Source: Rhynchopus sp. YZ270_cl-10
Taxonomy: Eukaryota; Euglenozoa; Diplonemea; Diplonemida; Diplonemidae
Direction of reading: 5' to 3'
NCBI GenBank assembly: GCA_964035575.1
Contig: OZ037873.1
Location: 1,302,001 to 1,366,000 of the forward strand
DNA: 64,000 nucleotides
Below the pieces are notes generated by a model. That model made no database searches, was not told the DNA's origin, and saw only the letters and a list, made by a program, of their open reading frames with translations. Position numbers and translations under genes: made by a program. How positions within the stretch are numbered: position 1 is the first letter of the stretch; every line of letters starts with the position of its first letter. Of this stretch, positions 30,132 through 40,302 are shown piece after piece.

Positions 30132-32495
30132 ATGAGTGACCTTCCCTCTGCTGTGAAGTCGCCGTCGGAAGTGCGGCTCAACGTCTTCGTCCCACTTGAT
30201 ACACTACGGCGGGCTGTGGAGGAGGGGGCCAGCTTGGAGACAGACTTTCCGACCACCACAACCACGACCAGCACCGCTGGACTGCGCCTGGACGGCGTTC
30301 ATACGGGACGCATGCTGTTCGGGACAGGCCTGCACCACGCCATGACGATCGAACATGCCAGCGTCACACACGAGGCCACAGCACTCTTCGGCACTGTGGG
30401 ATGCAAAGACGTGCGCAGGACCGACTCCCTCGCAGCCATGAAGCGCACGGTCCTCCGTGCACTGCGCAACACCAGGGCAGCAGGCCTGCTGCACCTTCAC
30501 TGCAGCGCGCACTACTACAGCCTGCAGGCAGGGCAGCGCACCTCTGTCGAGGGGACAGTCGTCTCGGGGTCTATGGTTGCCACAGCACTCCCGATTGTTC
30601 TTGACATGCCTGACGGTGCGGTGCTGTACACAGAGAACGTGGACATCAAGCGCAGGCTGGAGGTGGGGACGGTTGTGTGGCTGGCACTGCGGTGGGATGG
30701 GAGGGACGTCGTTGTGGACGGTGTGGACGGTGTGCCTGCGTTGTCTGCGAGGGAGGCGCTGCTGCAGTTCCACGCCAACGTCCGCACCAAGGGACTAGAC
30801 GTGGTTAGCGTTGCAGTGTTCGCGAACCCTGTGGACACGATGCCACCACCTCCCTGCGACGCCTTCCGTGCCTGCACAACCTCAGCAGAGCTGCGTGCCA
30901 ACGCCATGTCCGCTGCCATCGCGCACGACGCCCACCACGGCAACGCATACGGTACACGCCGCTGCCCGCTCTACGTGACGCAGAATGGCGGCCCTGCCTT
31001 CCCCTTCTCGCGCGTGGCGTTGACCTCACATCGCATACAATTTGAAGGGCAAGGAGAGACCCTGCAGATTTATAGTGATCGCTTCGATGCGCATGACAAC
31101 AGGTCGTGGGCACGGCTCGTTGAGGTGTGCGAGCGTGCTGGGGTGGAGCATGTGAAGGATGAGGAGGACGAAGAGGGTCCTCCCACAGCACACATACGGC
31201 GCTGCTCTGAGAAGGAGCTTAACAGGCTGAACCGAGACTGCCTCGAACACTTCCCCGACGGCAGTTCCTGCTTACCGGATGCGTGGGAGGTGGTCGACCG
31301 CACTGCGCAGTTGGCCTTCGATCGCAAGGAGCTGCGCCTGGCTGAGAAGGGCCGTGTGGACCGGGTGCTTGCAGTGGACTGCACAGAGCCCTTGGAGCGT
31401 AAGGGGATGCTGCGTTGCGAAGAGGGGGTGCAGGTGCTGTCCCTGTCACGCCAGGAAGGTTGGTATTGTTATGGTTGGCTTCTTGTGTACGACGTGCTGC
31501 TGGCACCCGGGAAGCAGGCGCGCGTGTTGGACACAGCGACAGAGACGTATGTGAGCCGCAGCCCACACTTTCCGGAGTGTGCGTGGTTTGCTGCGCCGCG
31601 GAAGCGCTGTCTGCTGCGCTACTTCATATGCCTGTCTACGCACCAGAGGGACCCTGAAGCTGTGCGAAGCCTTTATTTTGAAGTCAGAGGGATGCCCAGA
31701 GAGCGCACCATACCTACCAAGGGACCAGACCTCAAGGGTGACGCGAGTCTGTCCGACGTGCTCGATTTCATCCCCGAGCACAATGTGCTGGTGAGTGCGG
31801 ATCCCGTCACGCATGCGCCATTCCGCTACCGCCTCGTGCAAGAGTGGTGTGGATGGTGGAGGGCCACGCTGTGCGCAGAGCTGACGATGACACCCGAGTG
31901 GTACGACGTGTACCATGCATACCGACTTGCCGCACCATGGCGTGTCGAGAAGGAGCTGTGGGGCCTGCACCCGTACGTTCACCCAGCACGGAGTGGTGTT
32001 TTCGACTGCACGCAGGTCACACCCATACCCGAGATAACATTCCCTGGGTTTGACGCGCCTGCACTGTCGTGGCTCATGCCGCCATGTTCTGTCACCCGCG
32101 ACAGTAGGTCTGAGGTGCACACAGGGTACTGCTTTACAGCTGACCGGGACACGCTGTTCGACAGTTGGCGTTTGGATGGCGATGCGACCGGGTGGAAGCA
32201 GGCCTATAAGTACATAGACAAGTACCCGACGAACAGGCACGGTCCTCCCAGGGAAGACCCACTTGCGCCGGTGTGCGTGTTCGTGCGCTACCGTGTTGTG
32301 TGGCAGGATGCTGTGCAGTACGAGCGTGACTGCAAGAACGGCGTCTATGTAGTCACGACACGTGCACAGTTTCTGCCCGTCGGCGCAGTGTGCATGGTGC
32401 CCCATGACACACGCACAGGACGCAGCATGGTTGGTGACACAAGCAAAAACCCAACACGCTACTACAACCAAAAGGTCACCTACAAATCAACGTAG
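30132..32495 (+). CDS. Orphan 787-residue protein
   Basis: One intact frame from ATG 30132 (MSDLPSAVKSPSEVRL) to TAG. The frame is open upstream to about 29925, but the intron-like unit and CAG at 30118 support the 30132 start. There is no signal peptide or membrane segment. An N-terminal region (about 1-260) has alternating hydrophobic strands (LLHLHCSAHYYSL, VEGTVVSGSMVATALP). A Cys/Trp/Tyr-rich C-terminal half follows (QEGWYCYGWLLVYDV, VQEWCGWWRATLCAEL, WYDVYHAYRL). I recognise no family. GC-rich codon use matches the nearby genes and the length without a stop makes coding very likely. It is probably a lineage-specific cytosolic protein. Confidence 0.8.
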   Translation: MSDLPSAVKSPSEVRLNVFVPLDTLRRAVEEGASLETDFPTTTTTTSTAGLRLDGVHTGRMLFGTGLHHAMTIEHASVTHEATALFGTVGCKDVRRTDSLAAMKRTVLRALRNTRAAGLLHLHCSAHYYSLQAGQRTSVEGTVVSGSMVATALPIVLDMPDGAVLYTENVDIKRRLEVGTVVWLALRWDGRDVVVDGVDGVPALSAREALLQFHANVRTKGLDVVSVAVFANPVDTMPPPPCDAFRACTTSAELRANAMSAAIAHDAHHGNAYGTRRCPLYVTQNGGPAFPFSRVALTSHRIQFEGQGETLQIYSDRFDAHDNRSWARLVEVCERAGVEHVKDEEDEEGPPTAHIRRCSEKELNRLNRDCLEHFPDGSSCLPDAWEVVDRTAQLAFDRKELRLAEKGRVDRVLAVDCTEPLERKGMLRCEEGVQVLSLSRQEGWYCYGWLLVYDVLLAPGKQARVLDTATETYVSRSPHFPECAWFAAPRKRCLLRYFICLSTHQRDPEAVRSLYFEVRGMPRERTIPTKGPDLKGDASLSDVLDFIPEHNVLVSADPVTHAPFRYRLVQEWCGWWRATLCAELTMTPEWYDVYHAYRLAAPWRVEKELWGLHPYVHPARSGVFDCTQVTPIPEITFPGFDAPALSWLMPPCSVTRDSRSEVHTGYCFTADRDTLFDSWRLDGDATGWKQAYKYIDKYPTNRHGPPREDPLAPVCVFVRYRVVWQDAVQYERDCKNGVYVVTTRAQFLPVGAVCMVPHDTRTGRSMVGDTSKNPTRYYNQKVTYKST

Positions 32496-33610
32496 CGTTT
32501 TCAAGTCATGTTTTCGCTGTCTATTTTTTTTTTTTTTGTGAGGAGAAAACCAAAACGGTAATGAAGCTTGCGAAATGATAGTGGAGGTTTTTTCGTAATG
32601 TTTTATACTCCCCCCCTTACCACACACTTCGCAGAAAAAACTCTTTTTTCGTTCGCGAGTTGTTTTGCGTCTTCCGCAGTTTAAACTTTTTTTCCCGGTA
32701 TCACTTGTGATACAGTTTTCATGGATAGACCTGAAAAGGGGCAGCGCACAGGTGGTTCCGTGTCTTGTTTTTCCACAGAACCGACACGTGTGGCGTGTCT
32801 CCCAAACAACAAAAAAGCAAATGAATAAAAAAGGTTGAAAGGAAAAAGGAAGAACAAAACAGTGTGGTGTACAACAGGGACTATAAAATTTTTGCTACTT
32901 TGTTCGAGAGAGACTCGCCCGAGTGAAGGGACAAGTGAAATAGATGACAAGCAGCCACTTGTCAATGACAAGTGGTTTGCGTGTCATTTTACATATCATT
33001 TCACTTCGTCTGACAAGAGAGTGTAAGCTTCACAACTCGTGCAGGCTGCAGGATACTTTGTGCTTTCATCCGGCTGGCTGGATGGATCGTACAGTGGGTG
33101 CCTGCATCAATAACTATTCTCTTTGTAGCGTAATGGCCTGAGCTGCGAGCTTCTCTTCAAACTTTGTGCTTTTTTTATTTTCCTTCCCTTTGAGCTTTCC
33201 TCTCCCCTAACCTACCTTGGGCTCATGCAGCTTCAGTTCACGCAACTGGACCGGCATTAGAGTCACGCACATGCACGGCTTGTTCGAGACATCTGCATCG
33301 TGCACTGCACGACACGTGTCTTTTTTGTCGTGCATGCGTCTTCCATGTTACCCCACCCTTTTTGCAACAAGACCTTAGGACCATTTTCTTCATTTGCATA
33401 GTAACATATCCTCAGGGATGGTATTTGACGAATGATTCAGAGTGGAACTGCGCAGGTAATCGCATAAAAAAAGTCACAAATTTAAAAAAAAAAAAAAACA
33501 AAAACAAAAAAAAACAAAAAAAAAAACATATCATTGCCAAAACCCTAGTGCGAGCTGTAAAATAAAGTCCACTTTATTTTATTCGTTTTAAAGAAGGATT
33601 GCGCATATAA
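32496..33610. other. Spacer with diverged lipase-flank repeat
   Basis: No gene. Holds the repeat annotated at 32541, a segment at 33055-33112 shared with 9750-9816 and one at 33399-33468 shared with 29711-29780. A pure A/C run lies at 33483-33530. Confidence 0.5.
32541..32800 (+). repeat. Diverged copy of the lipase downstream repeat
   Basis: GAAGCTTGCGAAATGATAGT at 32563, then the CGGTATCACTTGTGATACAG segment at about 32697 and GGGGCAGCGCACAGGTGGTT, match the blocks downstream of lipases L4, L5 and L6. Here two parts that are about 340 bp apart in the lipase copies are directly adjacent. This implies that the 340 bp module (with the twin GCGGAACCCTC hairpins) was inserted in the lipase copies or lost here. 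Confidence 0.7.
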
Positions 33611-33867
33611 ACATAGTTCGTAGTCCGCCGGAGTCCGCCCGAGTCCGCCCGAGTCGAGACGGACTTTTGGCGGACTTTGAAAGTCTGTCTCAGGTCCGCC
33701 GGACTCGGGCGGACTCGGGCCCGAGCTGGGGTACGACCACCCTCACTCCATTTTCCACCTCGGGATACTGCCCCATCCCTCAGCAAATGCAAAATTTTCA
33801 CCCACCCCATCCCAATGTCTATGAAGAAAGCGAAAAGTACACCATTTGCGCAGGGAGTTGTTTGTAT
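33611..33867. repeat. GTCCGCC-repeat element, copy A
   Basis: Starts ACATAGTTCGTAGTCCGCCG, contains short GTCCGCC/CGAGTCC arrays in both orientations, then a unique part (ACTCCATTTTCCACC, CATTTGCGCAGGG) ending GTTGTTTGTAT. A reverse-orientation copy at 35570-36252 shares both ends. At about 33740 this copy preserves the uninterrupted GAGTGAGGGTGG site that is occupied by a foldback element in copy B. Confidence 0.7.
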
Positions 33868-33921
33868 TATATTTTTGAATTATATAGCTGGTAATATCCA
33901 GGTATATAATATTATTACATT

Positions 33922-34830
33922 TATACATAGCGCTCTAATGAGACTCTAATTAGATCATTAGAGTCGGCAGTTAGAGTATAATTAGAGTCTTTAAAACTCT
34001 AACTGAACTCTAATACTCTAACTGGACTCTAATTAGAGTATAATTAGAGTCTTATAAGAGGGTCAATAAAGAGGGACACATCAACCAATGCTATAGCCAT
34101 CAACCCAGGGGGCATAGCTAGTGCAAGAAATTCGACTTTGTAATCCAGAAAGTCTGTTCTCTGCTTGCAGAGAACCAGACACAAGAAAATATTGTTTGTT
34201 CCCCCAGAAAACCAGTGCACAATTCACACTCCTTGTGGATGGTCTTGTTGCCTTTTTAGCACAGGAATTTTGGCCCAGGGCATGCACTTGAAGCATGGCT
34301 ATTTAGTGTATGGGGCAGGGTGTTGTTTTGTTATGATTTCTCTTTGGTATAACATCTAAGTCAATCGCGGGTAGTTGTTCAGCGCGTTCAGGCTTGGATC
34401 TCTCCTGGGTTCATAAGTAGTATTTCTTCGGATGAAATGAACGTATACTGTATAATGCTCCCTATAGATTTCCCGTCAACACAGCCGTTGATACTGGGAT
34501 TACCCCTTCGACCCCTTAGTGGTAGTTAAATTCGATTGACATTTACATTCCTACAGATGAAAGAACAAGACACCACTTCTGTACCCGCGCATCAACATTT
34601 GTAGAAAACTTTGCACCCGAAACACCTTCAATAACGCCCGCCAAAAGGCGCCCCTTGTTGCTGGGAGTTGGTTCTCATGTTTTGATACACTGCACAGCAG
34701 GCATTCCTCTGAGTCCAACGCATGTTTGGCCTGTCTGCGGCGTTGTACTTAAGGTGCACGAAGACAGGGTCTGGTGGTAAATTTTGCGTGGTACTACGTG
34801 GGTCTGGGAACCTGGTACCTGGGTACAGGA
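33922..34830 (-). mobile_element. CTAATTAGAGT TIR element, copy 2, one end missing
   Basis: Begins TATACATAGCGCTCTAATGA at 33922 with the CTAATTAGAGT array, then follows the reverse complement of copy 1 (1321-2673) in order as far as GGTGCACGAAG (about 34762), with weak similarity to about 34830. The second inverted terminus is not found, so this copy is truncated. It lies directly after GTCCGCC element A. Confidence 0.75.
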
Positions 34831-35221
34831 TATTTGTTGTAAAGACATCTTCCACCATGCATTGAGGAGGGTAAGACAGTGTTCGCAGTTTCTACCTGAT
34901 AGCATTACACATTTAACTTCTCCACGGGGGTCTTGGGCCGTTCATTCGGTTATACCTTGACTACCGGAAGATATTCTTGAGGCCTTTTTGGTCTCTAGAA
35001 TATCCGGTCTTCCCGAACGGAGGCACACTTTGTGTGTTACTACGACCTGGCAATTTCCAGCAGTAGGTTAAGTAATCTTTCTTGTAAATTGTTGGATCAT
35101 TATCTCCTCAGTGCATGCATGCCCCACGTGACTGGACACTTTTGTGTTTGTCATGTGGAGCTGTGGTTGCTCTTTCACAACTTTTATCCTTGTGTCCAGT
35201 GTACCCAGTACCCAGTGCCCT
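34831..35221. other. Spacer, no gene seen
   Basis: About 390 bp between the truncated element and the GTCACG block, with mixed composition. I see no gene and no copy of another repeat family. Confidence 0.4.
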
Positions 35222-35540
35222 GTCACGACTTTTTCCGTGACAAAAAGTTTGGTTTCCTTGACAAAATCCATTTCTGTCACGACTTTTTCCGTGACAAAAA
35301 GTTCGGTTTCCTTGACAAAATCCATTTTTTCATTGACATTTTTTTGTCACTGAATTTTTGGATTTGTCACGAAATCGAATTTTTTTTTGTCAATGAAAAA
35401 ATCGGTTTGTCACGAAATCGAATTTTGTGTGTCAATGAAAAAATTGGTTTGTCACGAAATCGATTTTTTTTTGTCACGAAATCGAATCTTTCAAAAAAAT
35501 TCCGTGACAAAATTCCGTGACAAATCGGTGTCACGGTAAT
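35222..35540. repeat. GTCACGAAATCGA repeat block
   Basis: Two tandem copies of a 55-56 bp unit (GTCACGACTTTTTCCGTGAC then AAAAGTTTGG...) at 35224 and 35278 are followed by degenerate GTCACGAAATCGA and TTGTCAATGAAAAAAT units up to TTCCGTGAC at about 35520. The GTCACG/CGTGAC pairs make the block self-complementary. It resembles the motif-array ends of the neighbouring foldback elements. Confidence 0.65.
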
Positions 35541-35569
35541 TTTCGAGGCCGAAATCGAACTTTTCTCAA

Positions 35570-36252
35570 ATACAAACAACTCCCTGCGCAAATGGTTTAC
35601 TGGGGATGGGGTGGGCGAAACTTTTCTTTGAGGGATGGGGCAGCATCCCAAGGTGGAAAATGGAGTGAGGGTCATGGTTGTACAAAGTACTCGAAGAGTA
35701 TCGAGTACTCGAAAACGAAAAAAATAGGCCACTCGACACTCGAGTACTCGCCCGACCCATTTTTTTTTCTCTTCAATTTACTCGTTCTGGCACTCGAGTA
35801 CTCGAACGAGTAGAAAAAAGTCTCGAGTACTCGGCCGAGTACTGTTTTTTTCCCCCCCACTTTTGTCACTCGTTCGAGTACTCGAGTGCCAGAACGAGTA
35901 AATTGAAGAGAAAAAAAAAATGGGTCGGGCGAGTACTCGAGTGTCGAGTGGCCTATTTTTTTCGTTTTCGAGTACTCGATACTCTTCGAGTACTTTGTAC
36001 AACCATGGAGGGTGTTCGTACCCCAACTCGGGCGAACTCCGCCCGAGTCCGCCTGAGTCCGCCCGAGTCCGTCTCAGGTCCGTCTCAGGTCCGCCCGAGT
36101 TGAGACGGACCTGAGACGGACCTGAGACGGACTCGGGCGGACTCGGGCGGAGTTTGCCTGAGTCCGTCTCAGGTCCGTCTCAGGTCCGTCTCAACTCGGG
36201 CGGGTCTTGGTGAAATTTTTTTTGGCGGACTCCGGCGGACTACGAACTATGT
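35570..36252. repeat. GTCCGCC-repeat element, copy B, interrupted
   Basis: This is the reverse complement of copy A (33611-33867). It starts ATACAAACAACTCCC and ends GGACTACGAACTATGT, with a larger GTCCGCC/CGAGTCC inverted array at 36020-36240. It is interrupted at 35673-36007 by a foldback element with a 6 bp target duplication. Confidence 0.7.
35673..36007. mobile_element. 335 bp foldback element of CGAGTACT repeats
   Basis: The whole unit is one long inverted repeat, with arms of about 150 bp starting CATGGTTGTACAAAGTACTC and its complement, and a short T/C centre near 35840-35870. Repeats of CGAGTACT fill the arms. It is flanked by GAGGGT (35667-35672 and 36008-36013). The related uninterrupted site in copy A reads GAGTGAGGGTGGTCGTACC, so this is a recent insertion with a 6 bp duplication. 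No gene is present. Confidence 0.85.
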
Positions 36253-36390
36253 ATAAAGTGTTTTTACTAGACATATACAAAAAAAAGTCTTCGTTGTGTT
36301 TGATTTTCCTAACAAAGCCACACACCTCTCCCCACTCACCCCTCCCAACCCGCACGTCACAGGAGAAGCTTTTAGAAACAAAAAAGCAAA

Positions 36391-36819
36391 ATGGGTTGCA
36401 CAGCACTGCGCAAGAACAGGAAGAAGAGAGGACACGTGTCCGCAGGGCACGGACGTGTCGGCAAGCACAGGAAGCATCCCTCAGGACGCGGAAACGCCGG
36501 AGGACAGCACCACCACAGGATCTGGTTTGACAAGTACCACCCGGGGTACTTCGGTAAGGTTGGTATGCGCCACTACCACTTCAAGAAGAACGTCGCACAC
36601 AAGCCCACGTGCAACGTGTCCCAGATCACTGCCATGATCCCTGCCGAGGACGCCAAGTCGACCAAGGTGCCTGTTGTCGACCTGACCACCAAGGGAGTCT
36701 TCAAGCTTCTTGGAAAGGGTTTCCTGACCCGCCCCGTCATCGTCAAGGCGCGTTACGTGTCGCGCATTGCCGAGAAGAAGCTGAAGGACGCTGGCGGCGC
36801 GTGCGTTGTGTCTGCATGA
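36391..36819 (+). CDS. RPL27A: 60S ribosomal protein L27a (uL15), copy 2
   Basis: Encodes exactly the same 142 residues as 27460-27888; the only base difference is silent (36642). Shared sequence runs from about 8 bp before the ATG to about 5 bp after the stop. Upstream it has an independent leader with a C-rich tract ending GTCACAG (about 36360), a possible 5' UTR intron acceptor. It lies directly downstream of a nest of mobile elements. Either a very recent duplication or ongoing gene conversion explains the identity; the sharp limits at the coding region favour conversion or a retrocopy. Confidence 0.95.
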   Translation: MGCTALRKNRKKRGHVSAGHGRVGKHRKHPSGRGNAGGQHHHRIWFDKYHPGYFGKVGMRHYHFKKNVAHKPTCNVSQITAMIPAEDAKSTKVPVVDLTTKGVFKLLGKGFLTRPVIVKARYVSRIAEKKLKDAGGACVVSA

Positions 36820-37222
36820 GCGTCGTTTCTGCAGTAAAAGCCAATCCGCAAGCCAGCAAGCACCTCTACTTCATGTGGCACCCACACACCCCCGCTCTCT
36901 AGAACACAAGGAAGACGTTGGGTGGGTGGCATGAGGCCCACAGCACACATCACAAAGCAAATGGGGCCTCTTCAATAAACAAGAAAACAATCAAAATGCG
37001 TATCGGATACAACAAAACGACCCCCCCCCACGCACCCCCGCCCCTTCTCCCCCCGCCCCCTTTTTTCTGCTCAGCCCCACTTTTAGCATATGTGCACTAC
37101 TGCATGTCGCATGCTGCATATCTCGTTGCTTCATTGCTTTGGCACATTCATCATTTAATGCATACCCAGCCCATTGAACACAACCCTCTTTTTATTGCAG
37201 GAAAAACATAAGAGAAGCAAAA
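36820..37222. other. Spacer upstream of lipase L1
   Basis: No gene. CCCCGCCCC runs lie at 37020-37060. A GGCACATTCATCATTTAATG motif (37140-37159, related to the intron-like family) and a T-rich acceptor ATTGCAG (ending 37200) precede the L1 start by 22 bp, suggesting a leader intron or trans-splice site. Confidence 0.5.
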
Positions 37223-38157
37223 ATGTTGAAGTTTGCCCTTCTGCTGTCGACTGTGTTCGCAGTCTCCGCACAGCTCCCCCAAGACCTGGAGGACGCAGCA
37301 CGCTACCAGCTCTACGCCGCGTACGGTGCGTACTGCCATTCGTCCCAGCTCGAGAAGTGGGACTGCAAGTGGTGCAAGAAGATCGGCCTTGAGAAGGTGT
37401 ACGGAGTGTCGACCAAGGTCTCGCACGATGGCCAGGCCTTCGTGATCCGCAACAACGAGTCGCAGATCATTGTCAGCTTCCGTGGATCGCACAACATCCC
37501 AAACTGGATCTCGGATTTCACCTTCGACAAGGTGGAACTGAAGTGGGCGGGTGTTCCCTCAGGCATCAAGGTCCACCTGGGATTCCTGAAGGGATACGAG
37601 GCGATGCAGGACGACGTGAAGACGTGGGTGGCAGAGGCTGCAAAGGACTGCCCGAAGTGCACTGTGCACGTCACCGGACACTCTCTGGGAGCTGCAGAGG
37701 CAGTGTTGTGTGTGACAGACCTGCGTCTGCAGGGGTACAAGCCTGAGATGTGGAACTTCGGACTCCCACGTGTTGGAGACGAGAAGTTTGCTGAGTGGTT
37801 CGACAACACGACGAAGGCAAACGACCAGACTGTGTACAGGATGGTCGAGAGGCACGACGTTGTGCCGCACCTGCCCATGCACGAGCTTGGCTTCCACCAC
37901 ATCGCCGTCGAGGTGTGGCACCACAACAAGAGCTCTGAGGGAAACGCCTACATCGTGTGCGACGGCAGTGGCGAGGACAAGAAGTGCTCCCGCTCGGTCC
38001 CCATGGCCCTGACCAACCCCATTGCCCACCTGGTATGCAACAAACTAACCCCACACGAACGCCCTCCATTTTGTGCCCATTACTTCACTTCGAACAAATA
38101 CCCTGGACAAAAAATACCCAAACACAGGAATACATGGGAGAGCACGAGTCCTGCTAG
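37223..38157 (+). CDS. Secreted class 3 lipase L1
   Basis: Exons 37223-38032 and 38128-38157 (intron GTATGC...CACAG, phase 0) give 279 residues. A signal peptide (MLKFALLLSTVFAVSA) is followed by an alpha/beta-hydrolase of the fungal lipase_3 family. It has IIVSFRGSHNIPNW, the nucleophile elbow VTGHSLGAAEA (Ser about 154), NFGLPRVGDEKFAEWF, the acid loop RHDVVPHLP (Asp about 212) and GFHHIAVEVW (His about 226). These match the Ser-Asp-His triad of Rhizomucor-type lipases, which hydrolyse triacylglycerols or related esters outside the cell. Four cysteines near the start (GAYC, WDCKWCKK) and two near the end suggest disulfides. The last exon encodes only EYMGEHESC; without splicing the frame runs on to an unrelated tail. 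First of seven tandem paralogues. Confidence 0.93.
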
Positions 38158-39759
38158 AGAGAAGCCGTTTTATTCCCCCCTGTGCTCTACTCTAGACACA
38201 GGTCTTTTCACAATCGCTGTCTTTATAAATTATTTTACCCCCCCGGGAGCTTCCCGCTCCCGGGTCCCCCCCCCCCAAAAAAAAAAAACACAATGTAACA
38301 AAGAATGCTTACCACAGCTTCCATGCAATCCACCACGAGTGTTCCCCTCTGTTTTCCCCTTTCAATCTATGCAAAATAGATACACCAGACGCAGCACAGT
38401 TTTTTTTTGACGGTTTTTTCAAAGCAGAGAGCACAGCCTGGTTGTTGTTTTTTTGCCTTCACTTTTAAAAAAACCAAGAATTATCAAAAAATCTGTTCTT
38501 CATTAGCTGTGTCTGGTGCTTCTTAGCGTATGTTTTTGATAACGTGATGTGGTTTCTCCTGCCACCCCTTTTGGTACAGACAAGTAGGCACTTTTTTTTT
38601 TTAGCGAGTGTAATGTGCGTCAATGAAAGGATGAGTGTGTTATCTGCGTGCGCCACGCAATTGACAGACCCGTACTTTTTATCTATGTCCCTTCTCCCTA
38701 TCTCCCCAAAAGAGTGAAACAGAAAAAAGAGAGTTTTTTTTTTTCAAATTTTCGATTCTGCTCTGATGTCTTTTGTTTTTTTTTAGATGTGTGTAGCGAG
38801 AGAGACTTATCCATCTTTTAAATCTTCTTTACTCTTTACTCCACCTGGTTTATACCCTGCGTATAGGCGCCTTTACGCAGGGAAAAAAATCAGGTGGTTA
38901 CTTCCATTTTTTTTTGATTAAAACGGTTAAAAGACTGTACAGACGCCCCTGTGCAGAGCGATATAAGATGGATCCAGGTTTTGTTAGGTGACCTTCATCG
39001 TCACCTTCCCTTCCACTTCCAGCTTACGTGATGCAAAAAAAAAAGGGGTAAAATTTGCAGCATTTAACAACTTCTATTTTCCATACCTTTTTTCCACACC
39101 AAATTGAGAGGGGGAAAAAGTCTATTTATTTTTTATTGCGTATCTGTGCCTGTTTACTACCTGTAGGCTGATGCTCGTTGCAGTATTTGCTCAAAAAAAC
39201 GATGTGTTTTTTTTCCTCTCTCTCACAACCCTTGTATCCTACCCCCCCTTGTGGTGTCTGTTGTCTGATGCAGGAGTGATGTGTCCTCTGTACTCCCTTT
39301 CATTTTGCCCCCTATGAGTGTGTGGGTTGTCAGTTTTTTTTTCTTCCTTCAACGTTTTATCTTGATGTCAACCTCGAAAAAATGGATGCAGTGTAAAGGA
39401 CCGCATGGTCAGGGGGTCCACCCAATGGTGCATCAGAGGGCTTTTTATTTCAAAGGTCAAACGTTAATTTCCATTTTTATGTGCTGCCCACCAGCAGAGG
39501 CGTTTTTGCACATTCCAACGCTAGTTTTTTTTTTTTTGACAAATATTATTTGTGTTTCCTTCTTTTTTTGCAATTCCGACTTTTCCCTCTCTTTTGTTGT
39601 GCAACGGGGTGGGTGGGGGATGGGTGGTTGGGTAAGGTTCAAGATACTGTGGTGGACATCTGTTCTGCCCCATACCTTCACCAGGGAGTGTAGGTGTGTC
39701 CCCACAGTGAACACTTCGGCAGAATAGCTTCATGGGCATCATTAAGGGGGCTTTTTTTC
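38158..39759. other. Spacer between L1 and L2
   Basis: No gene. It has a strong hairpin at 38242-38264, an intron-like motif copy at 38786-38830 (GATGTGTGTAGCGAGAGAG, then CCATCTTTTAAATC, T-rich), and many homopolymers. Confidence 0.5.
38242..38264. terminator. GC-rich hairpin after lipase L1
   Basis: CCCGGGAGC, a 5-base loop, then GCTCCCGGG form a perfect 9 bp stem inside a C-rich run, about 85 bp after the L1 stop. Its position fits a 3'-end or transcription-pausing structure, but it may be incidental. Confidence 0.3.
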
Positions 39760-39926
39760 TTTGTCACCTCATGAAATGAAGGAGGAAATAGAAACAACGC
39801 ACTTTGAACACACTTTTGCGGGACGAACCGCGCTGCAGAGCCACTCCTCACCAAACAGGTCGAGGTGTGTGCGTTTCACAACCTCTCCCATGGGTTTTAT
39901 CGTGTGATGAGTGTTAAGTTTCTATT
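39760..39926 (+). repeat. 175 bp dispersed repeat, copy 2
   Basis: Same family as 23978-24152, with a few small deletions (for example GCGGGACGAACCGCG here against a longer form there). It ends about 375 bp before lipase L2. Confidence 0.65.
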
Positions 39927-40302
39927 TCTCCCCCCCTACCACGTTCGGTTCAAGTCTTGAACCCTCACCCGAAGTCCCCTGCCCCCCTTGTTCCCCTCCC
40001 TCTCCAAGAACCGGAAACAAAAAAGAAAAAGAACAGTCCAGTACTGTACAGTGATAAAACGGAGACAAACCACAAAAAGAAAAAGAACTTAGAGACGCAG
40101 GACCAATGAGGATCTCTCAGTGTAAAATGTGGATGTCTGAAAACAAATGTTCACCCCCCTCTTTTCATTTTTTATACATTTTATTTGAAGTCCTTTCCCA
40201 CGACTCGCACAACAAACAACCAACACTGGGCAGGTCTTTCTCTTAGGAAAATACACAGCTGTTGTACTTATTAATTAGATTTGTTCAATTCAAAAAGGCA
40301 AC

